DNA from: Arcuatula senhousia | Taxonomy: Eukaryota > Mollusca > Bivalvia > Mytilida > Mytilidae | DNA length: 64,000 bases | Direction of reading: 5' to 3' | Assembly: GCA_963971305.1 (NCBI GenBank) | Contig: OZ020306.1 | Coordinates: 70,157,022-70,221,021, forward strand | In this document: positions 1-8,232 of the stretch, piece after piece | How the letters are laid out: each line of letters begins with the position of its first letter | Position numbering within the stretch: position 1 is the stretch's first letter | Translations under genes and position numbers: made by a program | Notes under the pieces: generated by a model | Told to the model about the DNA's origin: nothing | Database searches by the model: none | What the model saw: the letters and a program-made list of their open reading frames with translations, nothing else

Positions 1-702
1 ATTGTGCACCATTGCTTGCCGATTTGTTTCTTCATTCATATGAAGCATACTTCTTACAATCACTTCTAGACAAAAAGGACCGCAAATTTGCTTTATCCTT
101 CAATCTCACATTTCGTTATATTGATGATGTCCTTTCACTAAACAATCCTCGATTTTGTGACTATTTACATCTCATATATCCGAAGGAACTTGAGATAAAG
201 GACACTACAGATTCTAGGAGGTCCGCTTCATATTTGGATCTATTTCTCGAAATTGACACACAGGGAAGGCTTTGTCAAACGTGATGACTTCAACTTTCCA
301 ATAGTTAACTTTTCCTTTCTGTGTAGCAACATTCCGTCCGCTCCAGCATATGGAGTTTACGTATAACAATTGATTCGTTATTCATGAGCATGTGGGGAGT
401 ACAACGACTTCCTTGATAGAGCTACACGGCTGACAAGCAAATTGTTAACACAGGGGTACGTTGCTCCCAGGTTGTTGTCATAACTCAAGAAATTTTACGG
501 ACGACATCATGTGCTTGTATACAAATACGGGATTTCTATCTCTCAGATGAGCACAGGTGTTGGTTTGACTTAGAGTTTTGTAATGTCATCCTTTCCGGAT
601 TTGACGAATACTTAATCGATCTTTGGCAACGTGACGGGTGTGCTATAGCAAGCAGGAACTGCTTACTCTTCCGGAGCACCTGAGTTCACTCTCGTTTCGA
701 CT
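1..702 (+). pseudogene. Penelope-like element copy 1: RT fragment and 3' region
   Basis: The frame at 12-284 encodes reverse transcriptase residues including the catalytic block FRYIDDVLS (YIDD) and the downstream ASYLDLFLEID block. It matches the better copy at 14.9-15.2 kb almost base for base. After the bases encoding GRLC a short stretch present in the other copy (coding TKLYDK) is missing and the frame stops, so this copy cannot make a full protein. Further decayed coding for the region after RT continues to about 560, followed by the non-coding tail. The element runs off the left edge of the window. Penelope-like RTs normally carry a GIY-YIG endonuclease; I see none in either copy. Family assignment rests on the RT blocks and is fairly sure; function is dead. 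Confidence 0.75.
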
Positions 703-894
703 TCTTTCGTTTTTAATATTATTTCAGAATTTGGCTTTTGTGCCGTGTGGAGGTCGTAGAAAGCTTCTCCGTGCTTCAGTTGTATGCTCTTATATATTTT
801 CGATACTGGAATATGTGTTGGAAATACACAGTTTACATATTTCCAAAATTTGACAACGTTTGGCTGTTTCTTTGGTCATTGTTGTAATATTTTT

Positions 895-1967
895 ATGCCC
901 CATCTACGAAAGTAGAGGGGCATATAGTGTTCGGGTATGTTCGTTCGTCCGATCGTCCGTCCGTTCGGATGTCTGTCCCAAATCCCATATTTCCAAATTT
1001 GAACTTACTGACAAATGGCACATCAATCATTTTGGTATGATAGGTGCATCTAGTGATGATAAGAACATTGCATGCTTCGGATGCTGGATGTGACCTATAT
1101 TTTCTGCATGAATTATCATGTACAGAAAAATGGTTCAAGTCTATTCCCTCTAACTGACAAATGCTACATCAACCATATAGGTATGGTATGTGCACCTAGT
1201 GATGCTAAGCGCAATACATTCTTCGGATGCCGGCAGTGACCTACATTTTCCGCATGAATGACCACTTATAGAAGAATGGTTAAAGTCCATTCCTTCTTAC
1301 TGACAAAAGCCATAGTAACCAAATTGGTATGGTAGGTGCACCTAGTGATGCTTAGAACAATGCATGCTTAGTATGCTGGATGTGACCTATATTTTCCGCA
1401 CGAAAGTGTCCACTTATAGAAGAATGGTTCCAGTCCATTCCTCCTTACTGACAAGTGCCATACCAACCAAATAGGTATGGTAGGTGCACCTAGTGATGCT
1501 TAGCACAATGCATGCTTCGGATGCTGGATGGGACCTATATTTTCCACATGGATGGCCTCTTAAAGAAGACTGGTTCCAGTCCATTCCTCCTTACTGACAA
1601 GGGCCATACCAACCAAATAGGTATGGTAGGTGCACCTAGTGATGCTTAGCACAATGCATGCTTCGGATGCTGGATGGGACCTATATTTTCCACATGGATG
1701 GCCTCTTAAAGAAGACTGGTTAAAGTCCATTCCCACTTACTGACATGTGCCACATCTACTTTACTGTTATGATAGGTTCACCTAGTGATGCTAAGCACAA
1801 TGCATGCTTCGGATGCTGGCAGTGACCTATATTTTCCGCATGATTGACCAATTATAGAAGAATGGTTAAGTTAAAGTCCATTCCTTCTGACTGAAAAGTG
1901 CTTTAATAGCAACCATGTTGATGCTTTAGTGATTGTGGAAAAAAATAAATGTTGCAAGATGGGGCAT
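895..1967 (+). mobile_element. Tandem-core TIR element ('pearl'-like), 147-bp units
   Basis: It starts with ATGCCCCATC (895-904) and ends with its complement GATGGGGCAT (1958-1967). Directly after the left end the sequence folds back on itself (895-923, GAAA loop), and a CGTCCGTCC-rich stretch follows at 950-970. The core is six tandem units of 146-148 bp, marked by TGCACCTAGTGATG or close variants at 1045, 1191, 1337, 1485, 1631 and 1778. This plan of terminal plus subterminal inverted repeats, short-repeat tract and tandem core matches the non-autonomous 'pearl' elements described from bivalves. No open frame of its own. Sits inside the PLE insertion. Confidence 0.75.
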
Positions 1968-2038
1968 TATGTCTTTTGGACATATTCTTGTTTAATCAAA
2001 TCTAATATTCTACCAGTTTTCCAAGTTTTCTACTCCTA

Positions 2039-2073
2039 GCGTGTCTGATGAAGGTTAATCCAGAAAAGCACGC
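2039..2073 (+). ncRNA. Degenerate hammerhead-like motif beside PLE tail
   Basis: A CTGATGA box (2045-2051) and a GAAA box (2063-2066) flank an imperfect short hairpin (2052-2062: GG pairs with CC, outer A-A mismatch). GCGTGT before the first box pairs with GCACGC after the second (one G-U). Hammerhead ribozymes are known from pseudo-LTRs of Penelope-like elements, and this motif lies 80 bp before a PLE tail. The normal stem III and the UH cleavage triplet are missing, so it is probably inactive. Confidence 0.4.
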
Positions 2074-2168
2074 AGTGAAATTTGGCTTTTGTGCATTTAA
2101 TAAAATCATTTCAATATGTGGATCGTGTCTTTTTGGCACATATTCCATATTCTTTCGTTTTTAATATT

Positions 2169-2330
2169 GAGTTCGCGTTGCTGAATGCGGTTTTGTTGTT
2201 ATGTGTGTGTGTTTTATGTTGTTATGTGGTTTGTTTTGTTGTGATGATTTTTTGTCTGCCGGTTTTGTCTTTGTCTTTACGGTTTTATGATACTGATTAC
2301 CCTTTCGGTACACCTTTGCTTATTTAAAAA
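2169..2330 (+). mobile_element. PLE copy 1, displaced 3' tail
   Basis: Continues the PLE tail interrupted at 702: GAGTTCGCGTTGCTGAATG, a GT-rich run, and the end CCCTTTCGGTACACC match the end of PLE copy 2 at 15.58-15.72 kb. Non-coding here; the reading frame across it has no support. Confidence 0.65.
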
Positions 2331-2654
2331 AAAATTCTAAGCAAGAAATTTGTTTCGCCTAACTTGCGTTTTGTCCATTCAAGACGCATTAGAGGCGCTA
2401 TAAAAAATGAAAATAACACTCACTATATTGATATGAAAAACATACAACAATATAACAGAATTTTCCGAACAGGAAACTAAACTATGACATCAAACTAAGT
2501 CTGAAAGAGGAAGAATCTAAGAGTTAAGACAATTTTGAAATTTACCATGATATTTTCATTACTTTGGTGTGTTGATTGCGGATAAAGCAATCCACGAGGA
2601 ATAAAAAGCCCACCAAGAGCGCTCAACATGATGAAAGTTAAAAGGAAAAATTTC

Positions 2655-2687
2655 TACGTCTGACGCGTGTTTCATCTTTTCACAAAG
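2655..2687 (-). ncRNA. Hammerhead-like remnant (minus strand)
   Basis: Read on the minus strand, GATGAAAC-ACGCGTC-AGACGTA resembles the 3' half of the hammerhead motifs at 8.9, 19.9 and 41 kb (GACGAAAC-GCGCGTC-AGGCGTA). The CTGATGA box is replaced by a CTTTGTGA-like sequence and no clean stem I is present. A decayed relative at best. Confidence 0.3.
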
Positions 2688-2825
2688 TATTTTCGTCTGA
2701 AATTTGTGTCAGTGTCTTTGAGTTCAATTGAAAGTACGAACGATATCAATGAGAAATGATTTATTAGTCAACAAAAGTGTAATACCTTATATTGCATATT
2801 TATGTAATATAAACAGAAACAATTT

Positions 2826-2880
2826 AAATCAAAGCGCTAAAGCGTTAAAAGGCAAGCGAAATATGTAAGCACTAAAATAG
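2826..2880 (+). repeat. Possible left-terminal motif of the DIRS-like element
   Basis: The stretch AATCAAAGCGCTAAAGCG-TTAAAAGGCAAGCG and its flank recur at 31.64 and 31.69 kb with about 85-90% identity by eye. The segment AGGCAAGCG has its exact complement CGCTTGCCT at about 8127-8135, after the truncated recombinase. Whether this is the true end of the retrotransposon is inference. Confidence 0.35.
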
Positions 2881-3722
2881 CAGATATTTTAAAAATTATT
2901 CCCTCTTTGGCATTTTAAATCAAAATTATATAAACTTTCGGGTGCACATGCATTGTATTGTACACAAATGGTTTCGATTCAAAACCCCCTTCGATAAAAA
3001 TGAACTTGTCAAGCATGTATTAATAGTTTATTAATTGTGTATTTGATTTTATGAATAAATCAGAAATTAACCTACACTAAACCAATGAAATAACAGCAAT
3101 ATTTGAAGGTAGAGTGCACGACCAATCAAGTTACACATTAATATTCATAAATGTTCTTGAGCCGATCTTTAAATAGTTCGTTTTGAAAATTGCAAAGGAA
3201 TTGATAAAAACAATTTATTGGAACAATAAAAATATTTATGTCAGTAATGGAAATTTGTTAGCATTTGTGTAATGAAATTGATAACACGTCTAACCTTGAG
3301 GTCAATGCTCTCGTGCAAAGTTGCGATTGGTTCAACCTTTGGACGTGAACCAACGAATTGCCTGTACAAACCACGAGGCTGGTTAACAGAGTTAGATTTC
3401 ATACAATGCTTGCAATATAGCGCTTATTATAAAGAGTGTTCAAATTTATTTCAAATTGAATTTCGTTTAAGAATCCTTGAACTTTTACATGTTTCTTAGT
3501 TACGAACCTTAATTGTTTGTTATTGGAGTATACCAGCTTTGAAGTTTGATTATGAACGATTATTGTTAATGAACTATTTGATCAACTCTCTGAGGACCAC
3601 TTCTGAGGACCAACTGCATTAACGGAGTAACGGAGGATTTTGGAGTTCAAGTTTACTTTGCTAAGGTACAGGCGAACCATAATTAATTAGTTAGATAATT
3701 ACTTTGTTATTTACCAGCTATA

Positions 3723-4322
3723 ATGGTTTTAAGAGCATTGGTGTTAGGACACTCTTTTGTAAGGAGATTAGATGAATTTAGCCAGTTGACAGATAGTTGG
3801 CGGAATTTAGGTTTTGATAAGTCAGAAATTGACATATCTTGCATTGGTATTGGTGGCGGAACTCTCAGACGAGGTCCTAAATGCATCTGTAATAGAAATC
3901 ACCTGTCGCCTCTTAAAAACATTCAGTCACATGTTGTTTTCTTACAAATCGGTGGCAACGACCTATGTGGTCAATTGTGTCAACCTACTTCCTTAGCCAC
4001 TGATATTTTTTCGTATGCAAATTTTCTAATTGATGGTTATGGTATACAGCATGTCATCATAGCCCAGCTTTTACCACGTTTTTCTGACTCATGCTCGTAC
4101 GATTACAACGCCAAAGTACACAAAGTAAATGCCATGGTTGAACGTTTATGTGCGTCAACAGATAGAATTTCTTTTTGGCACCACAGAGGTTTTTGGAGCA
4201 ATACAAGATCCCTGATAAGTAGGGACGGTGTTCATTTGAATCAGTTGGGTTTATCTAAATATGCAAAAAGTGTACGAGCTTGTATTGGTATATCGAACAA
4301 AAGATTTTTCAACATGGCTTAG
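3723..4322 (+). CDS. SGNH-type hydrolase of the retrotransposon
   Basis: 199 residues, no signal peptide. The SGNH/GDSL esterase blocks are complete: block I near residues 9-11 (GHS, Ser nucleophile, GHSFVRR), block II Gly in GIGGGT (about 43-48), block III GGNDL (about 78-82, oxyanion Asn), and block V DGVHLN (about 168-173, catalytic Asp and His). Short for the family but with all catalytic residues. It is the first gene of the retrotransposon, 402 bp before the gag-like frame. Hydrolases of this fold act on ester bonds of lipids or sugars; the role in retrotransposition is unknown. The ATG follows an AT-rich leader and is the only sensible start before block I. The 4323-4724 spacer contains three loose copies of GCATGTG(C/T)TTGA. 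Confidence 0.85.
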   Translation: MVLRALVLGHSFVRRLDEFSQLTDSWRNLGFDKSEIDISCIGIGGGTLRRGPKCICNRNHLSPLKNIQSHVVFLQIGGNDLCGQLCQPTSLATDIFSYANFLIDGYGIQHVIIAQLLPRFSDSCSYDYNAKVHKVNAMVERLCASTDRISFWHHRGFWSNTRSLISRDGVHLNQLGLSKYAKSVRACIGISNKRFFNMA

Positions 4323-4724
4323 TTATAATCAGCCAATTAGTTCCAATAGAGCCCTGTTTTATGCATACATTATTAATATGTATTTTTAAAGTTTTATAGT
4401 CAAGCTGAGCATGTGCTTGATTGTATAGTATTCGTGGATTAAATCAAGGTTTGCATGTGCTTGATGGTTGCCTAACTGTTGAGTAGTTGGATTATTCCAC
4501 GCTCAGATTCCACGTATTATAATTATCTACATTTTACTTCAATAAGTCAAAATGTGCATGTGTTTGACATTACTATTATCATGATTATATACGATTGTAC
4601 GATTGTGTACATCTATTTCTTGAAATACACATTTTAATATGTATTATCATAACCGAATGAGTGGTTAAGAGCAATGTGATTTTGAAAATGAGCATATTTC
4701 ATAAAGGCGTAAAATTTTGTAGGC

Positions 4725-5864
4725 ATGCCTAAGAACCGCAGAAAGCGTCAAGTGGAGACGAGCGAAGGGGAGGAAATTCCAATAGCTACCCCTGTTACAA
4801 AGTCCAAGAGAAGAGCAAAAGGCTCAGAAGTCAACTCAAGTTCCTCAAATCCGTCGGCTGACCAAATTGCGACGGCTTTAATCGACCAACTAATACAAAG
4901 AGGACTTCTGCCGCCGTCTGGCACACAGGCTACTACAAATAATGGGTCTCCAGTTGAAAGTGTCATTGCTGAGTGTATAAACGTTAATGACCGGTCTCAA
5001 GCCCATCATAGCTCAGCTCCTCCAGCTTCTACAACAGCCTCAGTAGCATCAGGGGGTTTAACAAGCACCGCAGATGCCGGGTCATCATTCCAGCCTGCAA
5101 GCGATAACCAGGGTGTAAATCCAAGCCTTCTATTTCCAGCAGAGACTGATATAGGTACTCATAATAACAATGTAGTTAATTCTGCAATGTCATATGTTCA
5201 ACATTCACTTCCTTTAGGGTATAATATATCTGATAAAATAAGAAATTCAATTATGTCAAACCAATATGTGGATTTTGCAGCATTGATTCCAGGGATAAAC
5301 CCAATTCAGGACCATGAAAAAGTTTTATTTCAGTCCCCAGCCTCTTCTATTAAGATTTATACTACAAACAAAGCGCACACGCAAAATAAAGAATTGGTCA
5401 ATATTCTTCAATGGTCGAATGCATTTGATATATTCTCAGCTATTTATATTAAAAAGCATCCCCAGCAATCCACAGCCTTACTCAAGTATGGCAACAACAT
5501 AAGGCATATCTCTCAGGAGTTTGGGTTCAATGCTGCAAAATTCTACGACGAGCAATTTCGTCTTCTTAAAGTAAATTTTGAACTTGAATGGGCACAAGTG
5601 CATGATGAGCTGTGGCGGCGAGCATCCCTTATAGGCAGAAAAGGGGGGAATAATTCTTTTCGGAACAATGCCTTTCTCAAAGGATATAGAGCAGACTCCA
5701 AAAGATACCCAAAGGGATTTTGCTTCCAATACTGCGCAACAGGTCAATGCAGTAACAAATCATGTACCGACAAGCACACCTGTTTCAAATGTAATCAAAA
5801 ACACGCGGGTGACTCATGCACAACACAAAGAGGTAAACCGCCGAAGCCTGACAACTCCAGTTAA
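4725..5864 (+). CDS. Gag-like nucleocapsid protein
   Basis: 379 residues. The N-terminus is basic (KNRRKRQ, KSKRRAK), residues about 45-150 are Ser/Thr/Ala/Asn-rich and likely disordered, residues about 160-310 form a globular-looking region, and the C-terminus (about 330-365) carries two Cys/His clusters: a C-x8-C-x5-C-x3-H type in CFQYCATGQC...H and a C-x2-C-x3-H-x4-C knuckle in CFKCNQKHAGDSC. These clusters suit nucleic-acid binding, as in DIRS-class gag proteins. The stop lies 197 bp inside the next frame, which is in the +1 phase relative to this one, so RT may be made by frameshifting or from its own start. Function inferred from position and motifs. Confidence 0.8.
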   Translation: MPKNRRKRQVETSEGEEIPIATPVTKSKRRAKGSEVNSSSSNPSADQIATALIDQLIQRGLLPPSGTQATTNNGSPVESVIAECINVNDRSQAHHSSAPPASTTASVASGGLTSTADAGSSFQPASDNQGVNPSLLFPAETDIGTHNNNVVNSAMSYVQHSLPLGYNISDKIRNSIMSNQYVDFAALIPGINPIQDHEKVLFQSPASSIKIYTTNKAHTQNKELVNILQWSNAFDIFSAIYIKKHPQQSTALLKYGNNIRHISQEFGFNAAKFYDEQFRLLKVNFELEWAQVHDELWRRASLIGRKGGNNSFRNNAFLKGYRADSKRYPKGFCFQYCATGQCSNKSCTDKHTCFKCNQKHAGDSCTTQRGKPPKPDNSS

Positions 5865-7422
5865 TGTGCAACGTTTAGCAATCTACTTAAAATCTTATGA
5901 TAAGTCTTTGAGGGATTATTTGATAGAAGGTTTCTCCGTTGGTTTTAGGATAGGTGCCGCCTTTGGCAAGCGTTCTACTGTTGTATCTAAGAATCATAAA
6001 AGTGCCGTTGATAACCCAGGCATTGTTTCTAATAAAGTTGAAAAGGAATTAAAAAAAGGTCGTTACAAAGGGCCCTTTAAGTCAGCACCTTTCAAGAATT
6101 TTGTTTGTTCCCCGCTCGGTTTAGTACCGAAGAAAGAACTTTGTCAATTTCGTTTAATTCACGATCTATCATATCCTAGGGGCGACTCAATAAACTCGTC
6201 AATTGATAAGGAGTTTTCGTCTGTCTCTTATCAAAACATAGAAACTGTTATTCAATTGGTTCAAGAGCATGGTGCTGGTTGTCTCATGGCAAAGTCTGAT
6301 ATTGAAGATGCATTTCGATTGATTTGCTTACATCCTTCAGATTATAATCTTTTAGGTCTGCAGTGGCAAGGTGATTTTTACTATGATACATGCTTACCTA
6401 TGGGTTGTTCATCTTCTTGTCAAATCTTTGAAAAATTTTCGTCGTCTCTTCAATGGATTTTAAACAATTTGTATCAGATAAAAGGAGTTTCTCATCTTTT
6501 AGACGACTTTTTCTTTGTTGGGAAAGCTAACACTGACGCATGTCAATATGCATTGAATTGTTTTTTACAAATCTGTTCTGATGTCGGTGTCCCCATTAAA
6601 AAGGAAAAAACTCAACTCCCTACAAATGTGATAATAATCTATGGTATTGAGATCGATTCAATAAGGTTGGTCGCACGGCTGCCTGTGGACAAACTTGACA
6701 GGATTAAGTCATTATTATTGTTGTTTAAGTGTAAAAAAAGAGTAACTCTGCGCGAATTACAATCTTTGCTTGGACTTTTGAGTTTCGCTTGTAGTGTGAT
6801 TATACCCGGTAGAGCATTTTTACGGCGCTTATTTGATCTAACGAAAGGTCAGAGTAACCCTAATTTCCATGTTAAATTAACAGCTGAAGCAAGGGCAGAT
6901 CTACAGGCGTGGTATGAGTTTGTGTCGCATTTTAATGGCAAGTCATGTTTTTTATTTCAAGACTGGATTGCATCCGACACTCTAAAATTATATTCCGACG
7001 CCGCTGGTGTGCATGGGGGTTTTGCAGCTGTCTTGGGAAGCAAGTGGTTTGTGGGGGAATGGTCAGACGAAACGCGCCATCTGCACATTACATTTAAAGA
7101 GCTATTCCCTATTGTCATAGCCCTAGAAATATGGGGACCGTTACTTGCTAATCATAAAATCATGTTTTTAACGGACAACGCTGCGGTAGTTGAGATCATT
7201 AACAAAACCTCGTGTAAAGAGAAGATTATCATGAAACTTGTACGTCGTCTGGTTCTTGCAGCATTGAAACACAACATTTTCTTTCGGTCTAAACATATAC
7301 CAGGGAAATTGAATGTTGTTTGTGATCTGTTATCTCGCTTCTCTTTTCAGGAAGCTCAAAAAATTGCCCCCTGGTTGGATCTCCAGAAAACGGCCATTCC
7401 TCCCAATCTCTTGGTGCTGTAG
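5668..7422 (+). CDS. Reverse transcriptase-RNase H (DIRS/Ngaro type)
   Basis: The frame is 584 residues long from its first ATG; the conserved part starts near residue 80, so the true start is uncertain and the first 65 residues overlap gag. RT palm motif A is KSDIEDAF (Asp211), then CLPMGCSSSCQIFE (243-255) and the catalytic LLDDFFFVG (277-285, Asp279/280). RNase H follows: YSDAAGVHGGF (Asp444), FKELFP (Glu478), FLTDNAAV (Asp503), and NVVCDLLSR (Asp553). The 'PRGDSIN' and 'GLVPKK' blocks near 150-176 are typical of the DIRS/Ngaro RT group. No stop or frameshift. It would copy the element RNA into DNA. The end overlaps the recombinase frame, which is -1 relative to it. Confidence 0.9.
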   Translation: MPFSKDIEQTPKDTQRDFASNTAQQVNAVTNHVPTSTPVSNVIKNTRVTHAQHKEVNRRSLTTPVNVQRLAIYLKSYDKSLRDYLIEGFSVGFRIGAAFGKRSTVVSKNHKSAVDNPGIVSNKVEKELKKGRYKGPFKSAPFKNFVCSPLGLVPKKELCQFRLIHDLSYPRGDSINSSIDKEFSSVSYQNIETVIQLVQEHGAGCLMAKSDIEDAFRLICLHPSDYNLLGLQWQGDFYYDTCLPMGCSSSCQIFEKFSSSLQWILNNLYQIKGVSHLLDDFFFVGKANTDACQYALNCFLQICSDVGVPIKKEKTQLPTNVIIIYGIEIDSIRLVARLPVDKLDRIKSLLLLFKCKKRVTLRELQSLLGLLSFACSVIIPGRAFLRRLFDLTKGQSNPNFHVKLTAEARADLQAWYEFVSHFNGKSCFLFQDWIASDTLKLYSDAAGVHGGFAAVLGSKWFVGEWSDETRHLHITFKELFPIVIALEIWGPLLANHKIMFLTDNAAVVEIINKTSCKEKIIMKLVRRLVLAALKHNIFFRSKHIPGKLNVVCDLLSRFSFQEAQKIAPWLDLQKTAIPPNLLVL

Positions 7423-8003
7423 CAAACACCCTATTTCAATCTTCAATTTCGCCAGCCACAGTTTCATCATATGATCGCGTTTTAACGTATTATACAAAAT
7501 TTTGTGTTATGTATTTTCCTGGCAATGCAGTGTTTCCATCTTCCCATATTATGATTGCACGGTTTATAGCATTCTTATTTTTGGAAAAATATAGCCCTTC
7601 TACAATTGCATCGTATGTTTCTGCTATAAGCTTTGGCCATAAAGCCCGAGGACTTGCTGATCCAACGTCATCTTTTATCATTAAGAAAATTTTGAAAGGG
7701 ACAGAGAAAATTTATCCTAAAAATGATTGCCGCTTGCCAATTACTGGTAATATATTAATTCGATTAGTAAACGCTATACCATCTGTTATAAGTAACAGGT
7801 ATCACCAGTCATTAGTTCGAGCTATGTTTTTATTAGCTTTTTATGCATTTCTAAGAATAGGTGAAATCACGGTTTATAATCAAAAAGATGCAGGAAAAGT
7901 TCTACAAAGATCGTGTCTTATTTATTCATATCAGAACAGCACGTTAAAACAGGTAAAACTTGTTATGTGTCGTTTAAAAATGGAGATTTTTTTAATGCAT
8001 TAA
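7326..8003 (+). pseudogene. Tyrosine recombinase, C-terminally truncated
   Basis: Open from 7326 (a TGA lies just before) in the -1 frame relative to RT-RNase H; conserved coding starts at about 7410, ahead of the first ATG at 7509. The N-terminal helical SAM-like region includes ANTLFQSSISPATVSSYDRV, then SPSTIASYVSAISF and the start of the catalytic domain with AFLRIGEIT (first catalytic Arg, residue 116 from the 7509 Met). The remaining signature residues (His-x-x-Arg and the Tyr nucleophile) are absent: homology fades after LQRSCLIYSYQN and the frame ends. This copy could not integrate by itself. In intact elements the enzyme joins circular DNA to the genome without target duplication. 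Confidence 0.8.
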
Positions 8004-8040
8004 ATTGTAACATATAATATTTAACAAAAATATAGAAAGT

Positions 8041-8140
8041 AAAGAATAACAGTAGGCAGATTATTCCGTCTAGACAGGAAAAAACGCGAAAGCCAGAAGT
8101 AACCTTATGAATACATAAGGCAGCTAACGCTTGCCTAAAA
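8041..8140 (+). repeat. Possible right-terminal motif of the DIRS-like element
   Basis: Contains GTCTAGACAGG-A-rich-CGCGAAAG, a short inverted repeat CTTATG-AATA-CATAAG (about 8102-8117), and CGCTTGCCT, the exact complement of AGGCAAGCG at 2860 bp. A related arrangement occurs at 32.02-32.10 kb (GTCTAGACGG, CTCTATAAGG, GCTCTGCCT). Terminal status is inferred. Confidence 0.35.
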
Positions 8141-8232
8141 ATGTAAAGAATCTAAACAGACAATAATCAAGTATCATAATAGATACAGAATTTTGATTAA
8201 AAATACACAATTGAAATGATATGGAATACCGA

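Larger units (their letters stand above)
703..2168. repeat. 18-bp direct repeats bounding a 1.43 kb insertion in PLE copy 1
   Basis: The same 18 bases (beginning TCTTTCG, ending TTAATATT) occur at 703-720 and 2151-2168. In PLE copy 2 (about 15.58 kb) and in the tail fragment at 40.1 kb the flanking sequences TTTCGACT or TTACGACT and GAGTTCGCG are directly adjacent, so copy 1 carries an insertion here. Just inside, a second direct repeat (ATTTGGCTTTTGTGC) occurs near 730 and near 2082. The repeats may be a target-site duplication or the pseudo-LTR arrangement known for Penelope-like elements; I cannot decide between these. Confidence 0.6.
3723..8003 (+). mobile_element. DIRS/Ngaro-type tyrosine-recombinase retrotransposon, 3' truncated
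   Basis: Four plus-strand frames in order: SGNH hydrolase, gag-like with zinc knuckles, RT-RNase H, tyrosine recombinase. RT-RNase H followed by a recombinase rather than an integrase defines the DIRS/Ngaro class; no methyltransferase-like frame is seen, and a hydrolase frame has been reported for Ngaro-type elements. Gag and RT overlap by 197 bp in different frames, RT and recombinase by up to 97 bp. The first three frames have no internal stops, so the copy is fairly young, but the recombinase is cut short. The upstream stretch 2890-3720 (non-coding, AT-rich) may be the 5' repeat; split terminal repeats were not confirmed. Confidence 0.85.
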
